DNA from: Lachnospiraceae bacterium
Lineage (GTDB): Bacteria; Bacillota; Clostridia; Lachnospirales; Lachnospiraceae
Length of the DNA: 64,000 bases
Direction of reading: 5' to 3'
Assembly: GCA_002892395.1 (NCBI GenBank)
Contig: NBBL01000001.1
Location: 186,589 to 250,588, forward strand
The notes under the pieces are model-generated. The model did no database searches and was not told the origin of the DNA. It saw only the letters and a list, made by a program, of their open reading frames with translations. The translations under genes and the position numbers were made by a program. Positions 22,068 to 30,766 of this stretch are shown here, one piece after another (the first letter of the stretch is position 1; each line of letters starts with the position of its first letter).

Positions 22068-23399
22068 ATGAAAAAAGAAAAAGTGGTGCTCGCCTATTCC
22101 GGCGGACTGGATACCACAGCCATCATCCCATGGCTCAAGGAACATTTTCACTACGATGTGATCTGCTGCTGCATTGACTGCGGGCAGGAGAGTGAACTGG
22201 AAGGACTCGATGAACGCGCCAAGCATTCCGGTGCTGCAAAGCTCTATGTGCTGGATGTCAACGACGAATTTGTAGAGGACTACATCATGCCCTGTGTCAA
22301 GGCAGGGGCCGTCTATGAGAACCGATATCTGCTGGGAACCAGTATGGCCCGTCCGCTGATCGCCAAAAAACTGGTGGAAATTGCCCGCAAGGAAAAAGCC
22401 GTCGCCATCTGCCACGGCGCCACCGGAAAGGGCAACGATCAAATCCGCTTTGAGCTGGGAATCAAGGCGCTTGCGCCCGATCTGAAAATCATTGCGCCCT
22501 GGCGTATGACGGAGCTCTGGCCTTTCTGCTCCCGGGAGGATGAGATTGCCTACTGCCGCGAAAAGGGGATTGATCTCCCCTTTGACGCCTCACACAGCTA
22601 CAGCCGGGATCGAAATCTCTGGCATATTTCCCACGAGGGTCTGGAATTGGAGGATCCGAATCTCGCCCCCCGCTACGAGGATCTGCTGGTGCTGAGTGTC
22701 ACCCCGGAGAAGGCGCCGGATGCCGTAACCGAGGTTTCCATGTGCTTTGAGAAGGGGATTCCGGTCAGCATCAACGGCCAGCGGATGAAGGTCGCAGATA
22801 TCATTCGTACACTGAATCGACTCGGCGGGCAAAATGGAATCGGCATTGTGGACATCGTAGAGAACCGGGTGGTGGGCATGAAATCCCGCGGAGTATACGA
22901 GACGCCCGGCGGCACCATCCTGATGGCAGCGCACGAACAGCTGGAGGAGCTGGTTCTGGATCGGGCGACCATGGCATCCAAAAAGGATCTCGCCAACCAA
23001 TTTGCACAGATTGTCTACGAGGGGAAGTGGTTCACCCCGCTCCGAGAGGCCATCCAGGCATTTATGGATGTCACGCAGGAGGTGGTGACAGGAGAGGTTC
23101 GATTCCGCCTTTACAAGGGGAATATCATAAAAGCCGGTTCCCGCTCTCCCTACTCTCTCTACTCGGAGTCCCTCGCCTCGTTCACAACCGGCTCCCTCTA
23201 CGATCACCACGACGCAGATGGCTTCATCACCCTGTTTGGTCTTCCCCTTAAGGTGCGCGCGCTGATGCAGCAGCAGCATGCAAAAGCCGAAGCGCCAAAC
23301 GCCGGACAGAACAAAACAAGGGCAAAGAAGAAGACGGCCGACACGAAAGCCGGGAAAACAAAGGAAAAGACGAAAAAGAATTCCAAAAAGAAGCAGTAA
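22068..23399 (+). CDS. argG: Argininosuccinate synthase with Lys-rich C-terminal tail
   Basis: 443 residues. ArgG condenses citrulline and aspartate with ATP in arginine synthesis. The PPi-loop AYSGGLDTTA, the YENRYLLGTSMARP block, CHGATGKGNDQ and the DASHSYSRDRNLWHISHEG region are all present. After the normal end near residue 405 there is a ~38-residue tail rich in Lys and Thr (KTRAKKKTADTKAGKTKEK), absent from most ArgG proteins. SD AAAGGGG. The partner gene argH lies 9 kb away on the other strand, with a different promoter arrangement. Confidence 0.95.
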   Translation: MKKEKVVLAYSGGLDTTAIIPWLKEHFHYDVICCCIDCGQESELEGLDERAKHSGAAKLYVLDVNDEFVEDYIMPCVKAGAVYENRYLLGTSMARPLIAKKLVEIARKEKAVAICHGATGKGNDQIRFELGIKALAPDLKIIAPWRMTELWPFCSREDEIAYCREKGIDLPFDASHSYSRDRNLWHISHEGLELEDPNLAPRYEDLLVLSVTPEKAPDAVTEVSMCFEKGIPVSINGQRMKVADIIRTLNRLGGQNGIGIVDIVENRVVGMKSRGVYETPGGTILMAAHEQLEELVLDRATMASKKDLANQFAQIVYEGKWFTPLREAIQAFMDVTQEVVTGEVRFRLYKGNIIKAGSRSPYSLYSESLASFTTGSLYDHHDADGFITLFGLPLKVRALMQQQHAKAEAPNAGQNKTRAKKKTADTKAGKTKEKTKKNSKKKQ

Positions 23400-23404
23400 A
23401 CAAA

Positions 23405-23451
23405 CGGAAACGGGTCTCACTGTCAAAGGAGCGCCCGTTTCCGACTTTTTT
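23405..23451 (+). terminator. Bidirectional terminator between argG and rbsB
   Basis: A 10-bp stem CGGAAACGGG / CCCGTTTCCG with a 19-nt loop. The plus strand follows with ACTTTTTT. The minus strand follows with GTTTGTTT, so it can also serve rbsB. Confidence 0.85.
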
Positions 23452-23477
23452 ATTCTGCTGTCTGCATCAACCGTTTC

Positions 23478-24509
23478 TTACTCCTGACTTACAATTTCCA
23501 CCTCCCGCTTGGAATCATAGCCATCTGCATCTGCCGCCTCCAGCACCCGGTTTCCGAGAATCACAGTTTTGGAGACCTTGTCTCCTGCAAGATACCCGTG
23601 GGCGGCTTCCAGAATTGACACTCCCAGACCATAGGGCGGCTCGGAGATGGATGCCTCAATTTTTCCTTCCTTCATCGCATCTATGGTGTCGTCGATGCAG
23701 TCGCAGCCTATGATGGTAATTTCATCCAGACGACCGGCTGCCTCAATTGCTTCCACCGCACCCAGCGCCATTTCATCATTTGCCGCATACAGACCATCAA
23801 TCTCCGGATTCGCCGAAAGAATATTTTCCATGACACTCATGGCCGTGGAGCGGTCAAAATTCGCCACTTCCGACTGAACCACCTTCATCTCCGGATATTT
23901 CTTGATTTCCTCCGTAAATCCCTGATGCCTGTCCTGTGCCACATTGCTTCCCATGATGCCCTGAAGCTCCACAATCTTTCCCTTCTCGCCCAGTGCCTTG
24001 GCCAGATAGTCAGCTGCCATTGCGCCGGATTTCACTGCATCGTATCCGATATGGGCCACCACATCTCCTCCGTTTGCTCTCCGATCCATGGTAAAGACCG
24101 GAATCCCCGCCTCGTTACAGGCTTCAATCGAAGGAATAATGGCGTCCGAATCACAGGTGTCCACGATAATTGCTGCAGGCTTCATGGCAATCAGATTTTC
24201 GATATCCTTTGCCTGCGTTGCCGGATCATCCTGCGCATCCGTCGCTACAATTTCAATTCCGTAGCGCTCTGCCGCATCCTTGACGCCCTGCTGAACTGAG
24301 ACAAAAAACGGATTGGTCTGCGTATTCATGGAAAGACCGATCATCACATCTCCCTTGGCATCAGTTCCCGCCCCGGAGCTCTGGGCTGCTGCACTGCTCT
24401 CGGCTCCCTTCGTATCGGCTGCCGTTGTGGCAGAGCTTCCGGAAGAGCAAGCCGCCAAGGACAACGCCATCCCTGCTGCCATCGCCATTGCTGCAAAATT
24501 TTTCTTCAT
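23478..24509 (-). CDS. rbsB: Ribose-type ABC transporter substrate-binding lipoprotein
   Basis: A 343-residue periplasmic-binding-protein-like lipoprotein. The signal peptide ends in the lipobox LSLAAC followed by a Ser/Thr-rich linker. The mature part has two Rossmann lobes of the peripla_BP_4 type (IGLSMNTQTNPFFVSVQQG, IVATDAQDDPATQAKDIENLI, FTMDRRANGGDVVAHIGYD, LYAANDEMALGAVEA). Ribose is inferred from the operon; binding of another pentose or autoinducer-2 is possible. SD AAGGAGG. It is the last gene of the rbs operon. Confidence 0.9.
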   Translation of the reverse strand: MKKNFAAMAMAAGMALSLAACSSGSSATTAADTKGAESSAAAQSSGAGTDAKGDVMIGLSMNTQTNPFFVSVQQGVKDAAERYGIEIVATDAQDDPATQAKDIENLIAMKPAAIIVDTCDSDAIIPSIEACNEAGIPVFTMDRRANGGDVVAHIGYDAVKSGAMAADYLAKALGEKGKIVELQGIMGSNVAQDRHQGFTEEIKKYPEMKVVQSEVANFDRSTAMSVMENILSANPEIDGLYAANDEMALGAVEAIEAAGRLDEITIIGCDCIDDTIDAMKEGKIEASISEPPYGLGVSILEAAHGYLAGDKVSKTVILGNRVLEAADADGYDSKREVEIVSQE

Positions 24510-24574
24510 TTCAAATCCTCCTTTTTCCTGCTCTATCCCGCAATCCGCGCGGGAATTACGGACGGCATCTGCCG

Positions 24575-25540
24575 TTACGCTTCCGTTTTTGCCGACAGCT
24601 CGCTCACCTTCTTATCCACCAGAACCGCCAGGAGAATGACCGCTCCCTTCACGATGTTGGTGGCATGCGGATCGATCTTTAAAAGTGTGAGCAAATTGTC
24701 AATGATTCCCATAATAATGGCGCCAACAATCGTGGGGAGAATGAATCCGCTGCCTCCACTTAAGCTGGTTCCTCCCAGAATGACCGCTGCAATGGCATCC
24801 ATCTCAATGCCCTCTCCTCCGGTGGATTGCGCAGAGGCAAGGCGGGACGTCAAAACGATTCCGGCGACGGCGCACATAAAACCGTTAATCGTGTAGACCG
24901 CCCATTCCGTCGCCTTGGTTCGAATACCGGCGAGCCGCGCCGCCTCCCTGCTCCCGCCAAAGGCATATACCGCTCTTCCAAAGGGGGTCTGCATCAAAAT
25001 ATAATGTCCCATCAGAAAGAAGATCGCCACCAGAAGGATCGGAATCGGGATTCCAAACAGGCTCCCCTTGCCGATGATCTTATACACTGCATTCTTAATC
25101 GCAATCGGGGAACCCTGGGTGTAGACCAGAACACAGCCCCGCAGCAGCGTCATCATTCCCAGCGTTGCGATAAAAGCAGGAATTCCACACTGTGCGACAA
25201 AGAAGCCGTTCAGAAACCCGCACAAAATTCCGACCAACAGGGCGACCGCAATGGCCAGCGCCACATGGTCCGTGGACCTCAGAATCCCGGCAGATAACGC
25301 GCCGGTCAATCCGACGATGGAACCGACGGAAAGATCAATACCTCCGGTCAGAATGACAAAGGTCATTCCGCAGGCAACCAAGCCGCCGACCGCCACCTGA
25401 CGGATGACGTTGAAGAGATTTCCGACACTCAGAAAATTCTCGGACAAAAGCGTAGCAATGAGACAGAGAAACAGCAAGATCAAAACCGAGCGATAGAGAT
25501 TGATCTTTGATATCAGCATTTTTTGATTCGGCTTCTTCAT
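24575..25540 (-). CDS. rbsC: Ribose-type ABC transporter permease
   Basis: A 321-residue permease of the BPD_transp_2 family with about nine hydrophobic segments. Typical signatures: GGLVACGMTFVILTGGIDLSVGS, LTGALSAGIL, GRAVYAFGGSREAARLAGI (the EAA-like cytoplasmic loop that contacts the ATPase) and LGGTSLSGGSG. It forms a homodimer in the membrane with RbsA and RbsB. Its ATG overlaps the stop of rbsA as ATGA. Confidence 0.93.
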   Translation of the reverse strand: MKKPNQKMLISKINLYRSVLILLFLCLIATLLSENFLSVGNLFNVIRQVAVGGLVACGMTFVILTGGIDLSVGSIVGLTGALSAGILRSTDHVALAIAVALLVGILCGFLNGFFVAQCGIPAFIATLGMMTLLRGCVLVYTQGSPIAIKNAVYKIIGKGSLFGIPIPILLVAIFFLMGHYILMQTPFGRAVYAFGGSREAARLAGIRTKATEWAVYTINGFMCAVAGIVLTSRLASAQSTGGEGIEMDAIAAVILGGTSLSGGSGFILPTIVGAIIMGIIDNLLTLLKIDPHATNIVKGAVILLAVLVDKKVSELSAKTEA

Positions 25541-27030
25541 TCTTCAATTCCTCCCGATTCATAGGCCAGCAGCTTCTCCTGACTCAGCTCTTCTTTGGAA
25601 AGCTCCAGAATGCGGCGCCCCTCCCGCATGACAATCACCCGGTCGCTCATGCCGATCATCTCAGGAAGATCCGTCGAAATGAGAATGATACTTTTTCCTT
25701 GTCGGGTCATCTGATCCATAATCCGATAAATTTCGGCCTTTGCTCCCACATCCACGCCTCTCGTTGGCTCATCGAGGATGAGAACCGGCGTGTCGGTCTC
25801 CAGCACCTTCGCAAATACAACCTTCTGCTGATTTCCGCCGCTCAGCTTTCCCGCAAGCTGAAAAGGTCCGCTGACTTTGATACGCAAGCGATCAATTTTT
25901 TCCCGGACATGCTTCAACTCTTTTTCCTGATCCAGCCGAATGCCCCGGGTAAATTTTTTCAAAGAAGAGAGGGTCACATTTTCCCTGATGCTTCTTCCCA
26001 GCACCAGTCCTTCCTTCTTTCTGTCATCCGATACAAACCCGATTCCCCCTGCGATGGCCCGGTTCGGATCGGAGCAGTCGATTTTTTTTCCATTCACAAA
26101 GATTGCTCCCGACTCCATAGGCAGGGCGCCGTAAATCATTTTGGAAAGTTCAATTGCGCCGGATCCCATCAATCCGGAAATTCCGAGAATCTCTCCGCGG
26201 TGCAAATCAATGCTGACATCATAAACACCCTTCCCGCAAATATTCCGGGCTTCAAACACCAATTCTCCCCGCCGATACTCCCGTCTGGGATAAAGTGTAT
26301 CTACGCTTCGTCCCACCATCATGGAAACCACCTCCCTGTAGTTGGTCTCCCTGATGTTCTTAGTCGCAATATAGCGCCCGTCGCGAAACACCGTGAGCCG
26401 ATCCGCTATCTGAAAAATTTCATCCATGCGGTGGGAAATGTAAATGATGGAAATTCCCCGTTGCTTCAAATCTTGAATTGTGTCAAACAGGATCTTGATT
26501 TCCTCTTCCGTGAGAGCCGCTGTGGGTTCATCCATGATGATGATTCTGGCGCCAATCGTCAGGCACTTTGCGATTTCCGTCATCTGAGATTCTGCTACGC
26601 TCAAGTGCTTTACCCGCGTCCTGGAGCCTATGTTCAGCTTCAACCGCCCCAGCACCGCATCCGCATCCCGGTACAGCTTCGCCCAGTCCACAGCGCCGCC
26701 CGCCTTTTGGGGCAGTCTTCCCAGATACATATTCTCTGCCACCGTCAGCTCAGGAACCATGTTGAATTCCTGATAGATCATGGCAATGCCCTGTTTTTCC
26801 GCATCCCTCGTGGAGTGAAATACCACCTCGCTTCCATCCACATACATATGTCCCGATGTGTAAGGCTGTGCGCCGGCAACGATCTTCATGAGGGTGGATT
26901 TTCCGGCTCCGTTTTCTCCGCAAATCGCATGAACCTCTCCCTTTTTGATCTCAAGATGTGCGTCCTTCAGCGCCGTTACACCGGGAAATACCTTGACTAC
27001 GGATTCTATTTTAAGAACACACTCATCCAT
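25537..27030 (-). CDS. rbsA: Ribose-type ABC transporter ATPase, two fused ABC domains
   Basis: A 497-residue tandem ABC ATPase. Domain 1 has Walker A GENGAGKSTLMK, signature LSVAESQMTEIAK and Walker B IIIMDEPTAAL. Domain 2 has a degenerate Walker A region (GISGLMGSGAIELS), signature LSGGNQQKVVFAK and Walker B LILDEPTRGVD. This asymmetry is normal for RbsA. The preferred start is the ATG at 27030 (MDECVLKIESVV) with SD GAGAGGGG, 14 nt after rbsD. The TTG at 27048 and ATG at 27045 have no SD. Confidence 0.93.
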   Translation of the reverse strand: MDECVLKIESVVKVFPGVTALKDAHLEIKKGEVHAICGENGAGKSTLMKIVAGAQPYTSGHMYVDGSEVVFHSTRDAEKQGIAMIYQEFNMVPELTVAENMYLGRLPQKAGGAVDWAKLYRDADAVLGRLKLNIGSRTRVKHLSVAESQMTEIAKCLTIGARIIIMDEPTAALTEEEIKILFDTIQDLKQRGISIIYISHRMDEIFQIADRLTVFRDGRYIATKNIRETNYREVVSMMVGRSVDTLYPRREYRRGELVFEARNICGKGVYDVSIDLHRGEILGISGLMGSGAIELSKMIYGALPMESGAIFVNGKKIDCSDPNRAIAGGIGFVSDDRKKEGLVLGRSIRENVTLSSLKKFTRGIRLDQEKELKHVREKIDRLRIKVSGPFQLAGKLSGGNQQKVVFAKVLETDTPVLILDEPTRGVDVGAKAEIYRIMDQMTRQGKSIILISTDLPEMIGMSDRVIVMREGRRILELSKEELSQEKLLAYESGGIEE

Positions 27031-27044
27031 GCCCCTCTCTCCCA

Positions 27045-27443
27045 TCAATAGGCGCAGCCGCAGGTCAGTATGACATTGGTATAGCCCGTAAATTCCCCGG
27101 TCAAAACAATGGCCTTTGCATGCTCGCTCTCCCGCTTCAGCTCCGCATGTGGAACGTACCTGACCGGAAGTCCTTCCGGAAGCAGGGAAAGGGCTTTTTT
27201 ATGGAATGCCGGGGTCACTGTTTTTGCTTCATTGGCAAACAGTGCCTCCTCCACCACCAGACAATGCAATAATGCCTCCAGCACCTCCAGATACCCGGGG
27301 CTTCCTGCTTTCCACCCCAGATCAACGCGCTCCACCCCCTTTGGAACCGGCAGCCCCGCATCTCCGATCACCAGCGTATCCCGATGTCTCAATTCTCCCA
27401 GCACCCGCAGAAGCTGCGGATGAAAAATCCCCTGCTTAATCAT
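27045..27443 (-). CDS. rbsD: D-ribose pyranase
   Basis: 132 residues. RbsD interconverts the pyranose and furanose forms of ribose so RbsK can use it. The start MIKQGIFHPQLLRVLGELRHRDTLVIGDAGLPVP carries the conserved catalytic His region (RHRDTLVIGDAG), and the C-terminus has the EFTGYTNVILTCG block. SD GGAGGAAG. It overlaps rbsK by ATGA. The longer frame to 27569 lies inside rbsK and is not used. Confidence 0.93.
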   Translation of the reverse strand: MIKQGIFHPQLLRVLGELRHRDTLVIGDAGLPVPKGVERVDLGWKAGSPGYLEVLEALLHCLVVEEALFANEAKTVTPAFHKKALSLLPEGLPVRYVPHAELKRESEHAKAIVLTGEFTGYTNVILTCGCAY

Positions 27444-28378
27444 TGAACTTCCTCCTTGTGTTCCGCAAGAAAACGGTCGATTTCTTCTCTCTCCGGCATG
27501 GAAGGTGTGGTTCCGATTCTCTGTACCGACAGGGCGGCGAGTGCACTGGCGAATCGAGCGGCCTCCCAAATATTCTTTCCTTCCGCAAGTGCCGCAACCA
27601 GTCCCCCGTTGAAGGCGTCACCCGCACCGGTCGTATCGATAGCTTCCACCCGAAACGCCGGAATCAAGCTCCGCTTTTCCTTCGTTGCGAGGTACACCCC
27701 CCGTGAGCCCAGCGTGATCATAACTGCTTTGACTCCTTTTGCCATAAACCAATCCGCCGCTTCCCCGGCCTTGGCTTCCTCTGTCACGGGAATTCCGGTC
27801 AGAATCTCTGCCTCAACCTCGTTCGGTGTGATCAGATCAATCCGGGAAAGCAGGGAATCGCTGATCGGCTGTACCGGCGCCGGATTCAGGATTACCTTCA
27901 CCCCCTTCGCCTTTGCCATGTCCACCAGCTGTTCCACAGCGGATCCGTTGGTCTCCAGCTGCGTCAGCAGATAGCCGGATTGAGAGAGCAGGTCGGATAG
28001 GGACGACACTTCTTCCTCCGTAATCGTATTGCAGGCGCCGGGCACCACAACGATCGCATTCTGACTGGAATGTTCCTCCACCATGATCAGCGCCGCTCCG
28101 GTCTCCGCCTGATCGGTCTGAAAGACATGGGAACTGTCCATGTGCAACTGCTTCATGGTATTCAGCGCCACCTCAGCAAAGGTATCTCTCCCCAGCTTTG
28201 TAACCATGATCATATCGGCGCCGGCTTTATGCGCCGCTACTCCCTGATTGAAGCCTTTCCCCCCAGGTCCCAGCTTGAATATGCTTCCCTTGACTGTTTC
28301 CCCCGGCACCGGAAGATGAGGCGCCCTTCCCATCAAATCCACAACAAAGCTTCCGAACACAATCACTGGTTTTCCCAT
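27440..28378 (-). CDS. rbsK: Ribokinase
   Basis: A 312-residue PfkB-family kinase that phosphorylates D-ribose to ribose 5-phosphate. Signature 1 is GGKGFNQGVAAHKAGADM (motif GGKGxNQA). Signature 2 is DTTGAGDAFNGGLVAALAEG with the catalytic Asp in GAGDAF. A potassium-site-like GSRGVYLA block is present. The ATG at 28378 has SD GGAGGGC. The open frame to 28471 has no SD and is rejected. An RbsR operator (28489-28504) lies about 110 nt upstream. Confidence 0.94.
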   Translation of the reverse strand: MGKPVIVFGSFVVDLMGRAPHLPVPGETVKGSIFKLGPGGKGFNQGVAAHKAGADMIMVTKLGRDTFAEVALNTMKQLHMDSSHVFQTDQAETGAALIMVEEHSSQNAIVVVPGACNTITEEEVSSLSDLLSQSGYLLTQLETNGSAVEQLVDMAKAKGVKVILNPAPVQPISDSLLSRIDLITPNEVEAEILTGIPVTEEAKAGEAADWFMAKGVKAVMITLGSRGVYLATKEKRSLIPAFRVEAIDTTGAGDAFNGGLVAALAEGKNIWEAARFASALAALSVQRIGTTPSMPEREEIDRFLAEHKEEVQ

Positions 28379-28488
28379 GCCACTGCCCTCCAATCCCAAG
28401 CTTTTCTGACTTAAAATCCGGTGTCGGACACATCCATATCCGCCGTTTCCTCCCCTCCGCGCCGTTTTCAAGCCGCGGGAGGCCGAGT

Positions 28489-28504
28489 ATGTAACCGGTT
28501 ACAT
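28489..28504. promoter_or_regulatory. RbsR-type operator upstream of rbsK
   Basis: ATGTAACCGGTTACAT, a perfect 16-bp palindrome of the LacI/CcpA-family type with the central CG. It lies between rbsR and rbsK. A second, imperfect copy precedes rbsR. Confidence 0.8.
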
Positions 28505-28547
28505 ATTGAAGAGAAAAAATAGACGGGATTTCAAAATCTAAAGCTCC

Positions 28548-29564
28548 CTACCCCTCCATTTTCTCGGATCCCCGCCTGACAAGCCTGCAGGGTACATGAA
28601 CCTGCTCTTTTTTTCCGTTGCAGCACTTCTTTTTTATCTTCTGAAGCATCAGGTTCATGGTCTCCCGCCCCTGACCGTTAAAATCCCGCTCCACCACTGT
28701 CAGCGGATAGTCGATGAGCTTTAAGGTTTCAATCTGGTCAAAGCCGATCAGCGAAATATCAACCCCAGGCCGCATGCGGCGCTCTGTAAAACACTTTAAT
28801 GCGCCGAGTGTGGTATTGTTGTTTGATGTAAAAATAGCAGTGGGAGGATGCTTCAAGGCAAGCAGCTCTTTTGTTCTTTCATACGCCTTTTCTATTTTAA
28901 AATCTCCAAACACGATGTACTCATCTCTCACTGCAATTCCATGATCACACAGTGCCTTTCGGTATCCGTTTAATCGCTCTCTCCCGGGAAGTGAGGTAAC
29001 CGGTCCCGCGATGGTCGCAATTTTCCTGTGCCCCTCCTGAATGAGCGCCTCTACTCCGGAATAGCTCCCGCCGAAATTATCGGCAAATACACCGTCCATC
29101 TCCTGCCCGTAGGCATCGCGGTCGGCGAGAACAACCGGAATGTTTTTCCGCTCCAGCTCAAGTAATTTCCGACTGGTGAAGCCGTCCTGCTCGGAGACCG
29201 GCGTGATGATCACTCCGGCCATGTACTGGCTCTCGATGCCCACCAGGGCACTGTGCTCCTTCTCTCCCGACTCTCCCGTGTCGTAGAGAACCATATTGTA
29301 GTTTTCTTTTTCGGCGATTTCGCCGATCCCGCCGATCAGACTCGAAAAAAATTCATTGGTAATATCCGGTACGATAACGGCAATACTGGAGGCCTCCCTC
29401 ATGCTCAGGCTTCTGGCAATCGCATTGGGTACATAGCCGGACTCCCGGATCACCTGCAGTATCTTCTGCTTTGTCTCCTCCTTCACGTAACCGGACTGAT
29501 TGATCACTCTGGAAACAGTTGTTGAGGACACGCCGGTCTTCTTCGCTATGTCCCTGATGTTCAT
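28548..29564 (-). CDS. rbsR: LacI-family ribose operon repressor
   Basis: A 338-residue LacI-family regulator. The N-terminal helix-turn-helix MNIRDIAKKTGVSSTTVSRVIN is followed by the hinge YVPNAIARSL and a periplasmic-binding-like sensor domain (IAVIVPDITNEFFSSLIGG, GVIITPVSEQDG, PTAIFTSNNNTTLGAL). It heads the rbs operon, as in Bacillus subtilis (rbsRKDACB). Two CG-centred palindromes flank it, which points to repression of itself and of rbsK onward, with ribose or a phosphate as the likely inducer. SD GGGGGAG. Confidence 0.92.
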   Translation of the reverse strand: MNIRDIAKKTGVSSTTVSRVINQSGYVKEETKQKILQVIRESGYVPNAIARSLSMREASSIAVIVPDITNEFFSSLIGGIGEIAEKENYNMVLYDTGESGEKEHSALVGIESQYMAGVIITPVSEQDGFTSRKLLELERKNIPVVLADRDAYGQEMDGVFADNFGGSYSGVEALIQEGHRKIATIAGPVTSLPGRERLNGYRKALCDHGIAVRDEYIVFGDFKIEKAYERTKELLALKHPPTAIFTSNNNTTLGALKCFTERRMRPGVDISLIGFDQIETLKLIDYPLTVVERDFNGQGRETMNLMLQKIKKKCCNGKKEQVHVPCRLVRRGSEKMEG

Positions 29565-29578
29565 GCTACTCCCCCATG

Positions 29579-29592
29579 TGTAACCGGTTTCA
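29579..29592. promoter_or_regulatory. RbsR-type operator upstream of rbsR
   Basis: TGTAACCGGTTTCA differs at one base from the perfect operator at 28489-28504. It sits just downstream of the rbsR -10 box, so repression of rbsR itself is expected. Confidence 0.75.
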
Positions 29593-29598
29593 TGTATG

Positions 29599-29627
29599 AT
29601 ATTACCACGCTATTTTTGAAATGTAAA
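29599..29627 (-). promoter_or_regulatory. rbsR promoter
   Basis: TTTACA, a 17-nt spacer and TAATAT preceded by TGG on the minus strand, immediately upstream of the operator at 29579-29592. Confidence 0.6.
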
Positions 29628-29654
29628 TATCAATTATGCATTTTTTATAATTTT

Positions 29655-30488
29655 TTATTGTTTCTCCGCTCTTTTTTCGGCGGATTCCAGATATCCGGGG
29701 ACAATCTCACCGACTCCGTTCAAAATGATGCGGGGACGGTAAGGATACTGGGCGCACATCTCCCGGCTGGTCACACCCGAAAGCACCAGAACCGTGTCGA
29801 GACCGGTTTCGATTCCGGCTATGATGTCGGTATCCATGCGGTCGCCGATCATCACCGCATTCTCCGAGTGCACGCCGAGCATCCTAAGACCGGTTCGCAT
29901 CATCAGTGGATTTGGCTTGCCCACAAAGTAGGCTGCTTTTTCGGTTGCCAGCTCAATCGGCGCAATCAGCGCCCGACATGCCGGTGCAATTCCGCTTTCT
30001 GTGGGGCCCGTCAGATCATAGTTGGTCCCGATCAGCTTCGCCCCCGCATTGACCAGACGGATGGCCTTTGTAATCTGCTCCAGGTTATAGGCAGAGGACT
30101 CTCCCACCACCACATAATCCGGGTTCACGTCATTGTAGGTGATTCCCTTGTCGTAGAGCGCATTCAAAATTCCGTGTTCTCCCACCACATAGGCACTGCA
30201 GCCCGGCGACTGATTATCCAGAAAATAGGCTGTCGCAAGGGCGCTGGTATAAAAATGCGATTCATCCACCTCAAGCCCCATGCGAGCCAGCTTCTGCTGC
30301 AATTCCTTCGGCGTATACTGTCCCGAGTTTGTGAGAAACAGGTAGTGCTTTTTGTTCTCCATCAGCCACCTGACAAATTCCCGCACCCCGGGAAGAATGA
30401 GGTTCCCGTGGTAAATGACGCCGTCCATGTCACAAATAAATCCGTCCTTGCTGCGCAATGTTTCCATCGAATATTTCCTTCTCATCAT
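29655..30488 (-). CDS. HAD-IIA (NagD/AraL-like) phosphatase
   Basis: A 277-residue subfamily IIA HAD hydrolase. Motif I is FICDMDGVIYHG, motif II LFLTNSGQYTPKEL, motif III the Lys in VGKPNPLMM, and motif IV VMIGDRMDTDI. Relatives (NagD, AraL, PNPP-like) dephosphorylate sugar phosphates or nucleotides. The position next to the rbs operon suggests sugar-phosphate clean-up, but this is only context. The first of two adjacent ATGs (30488) has SD AAAGGA at good spacing. The leader carries a 20-bp tandem repeat. Confidence 0.88.
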   Translation of the reverse strand: MMRRKYSMETLRSKDGFICDMDGVIYHGNLILPGVREFVRWLMENKKHYLFLTNSGQYTPKELQQKLARMGLEVDESHFYTSALATAYFLDNQSPGCSAYVVGEHGILNALYDKGITYNDVNPDYVVVGESSAYNLEQITKAIRLVNAGAKLIGTNYDLTGPTESGIAPACRALIAPIELATEKAAYFVGKPNPLMMRTGLRMLGVHSENAVMIGDRMDTDIIAGIETGLDTVLVLSGVTSREMCAQYPYRPRIILNGVGEIVPGYLESAEKRAEKQ

Positions 30489-30506
30489 CTCATTCCTTTC
30501 CCTTTG

Positions 30507-30586
30507 TTCTTTTCCTGCAGTTTTTACTCTTTTCCTGCGGCTTTTACTCTTTTCCTATGGCTTTTGTTCTTTTCCCGCGGTCTCCG
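30507..30586. repeat. 20-bp tandem repeat upstream of the HAD-IIA gene
   Basis: Four contiguous 20-bp units (30507, 30527, 30547, 30567). On the minus strand each reads roughly GCCGCAGGAAAAGAGTAAAA. The repeat lies directly before the SD of the HAD-IIA gene, and each unit carries an SD-like AGGAAAAG. No ORF spans it. Confidence 0.8.
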
Positions 30587-30710
30587 TCCTCTTCCTTACC
30601 AATCTGTTTCGGATCATCTTGACGCCCTCCCACGCCTCTATCATACCAGAGCGGGGGACCGGTCACCAGCACCTTTCCGAAAAACAGCGCCCAAATATCA
30701 CCCGGGACTG

Positions 30711-30719
30711 TGCTATACT
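30711..30719 (+). promoter_or_regulatory. Extended -10 promoter of fumC
   Basis: TGCTATACT on the plus strand, followed by a leader with the hairpin GCACGC-TGCTTT-GCGTGC (30733-30750) and the SD AAAGGAGG. The -35 region is not recognisable. Confidence 0.5.
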
Positions 30720-30766
30720 ACTTTCAAAACCTGCACGCTGCTTTGCGTGCCGCAAAGGAGGACGCA

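Noticed and set aside
25507-27051. A 514-codon plus-strand frame
   Set aside because: Antisense shadow of rbsA, which has two complete ABC signature regions on the minus strand.
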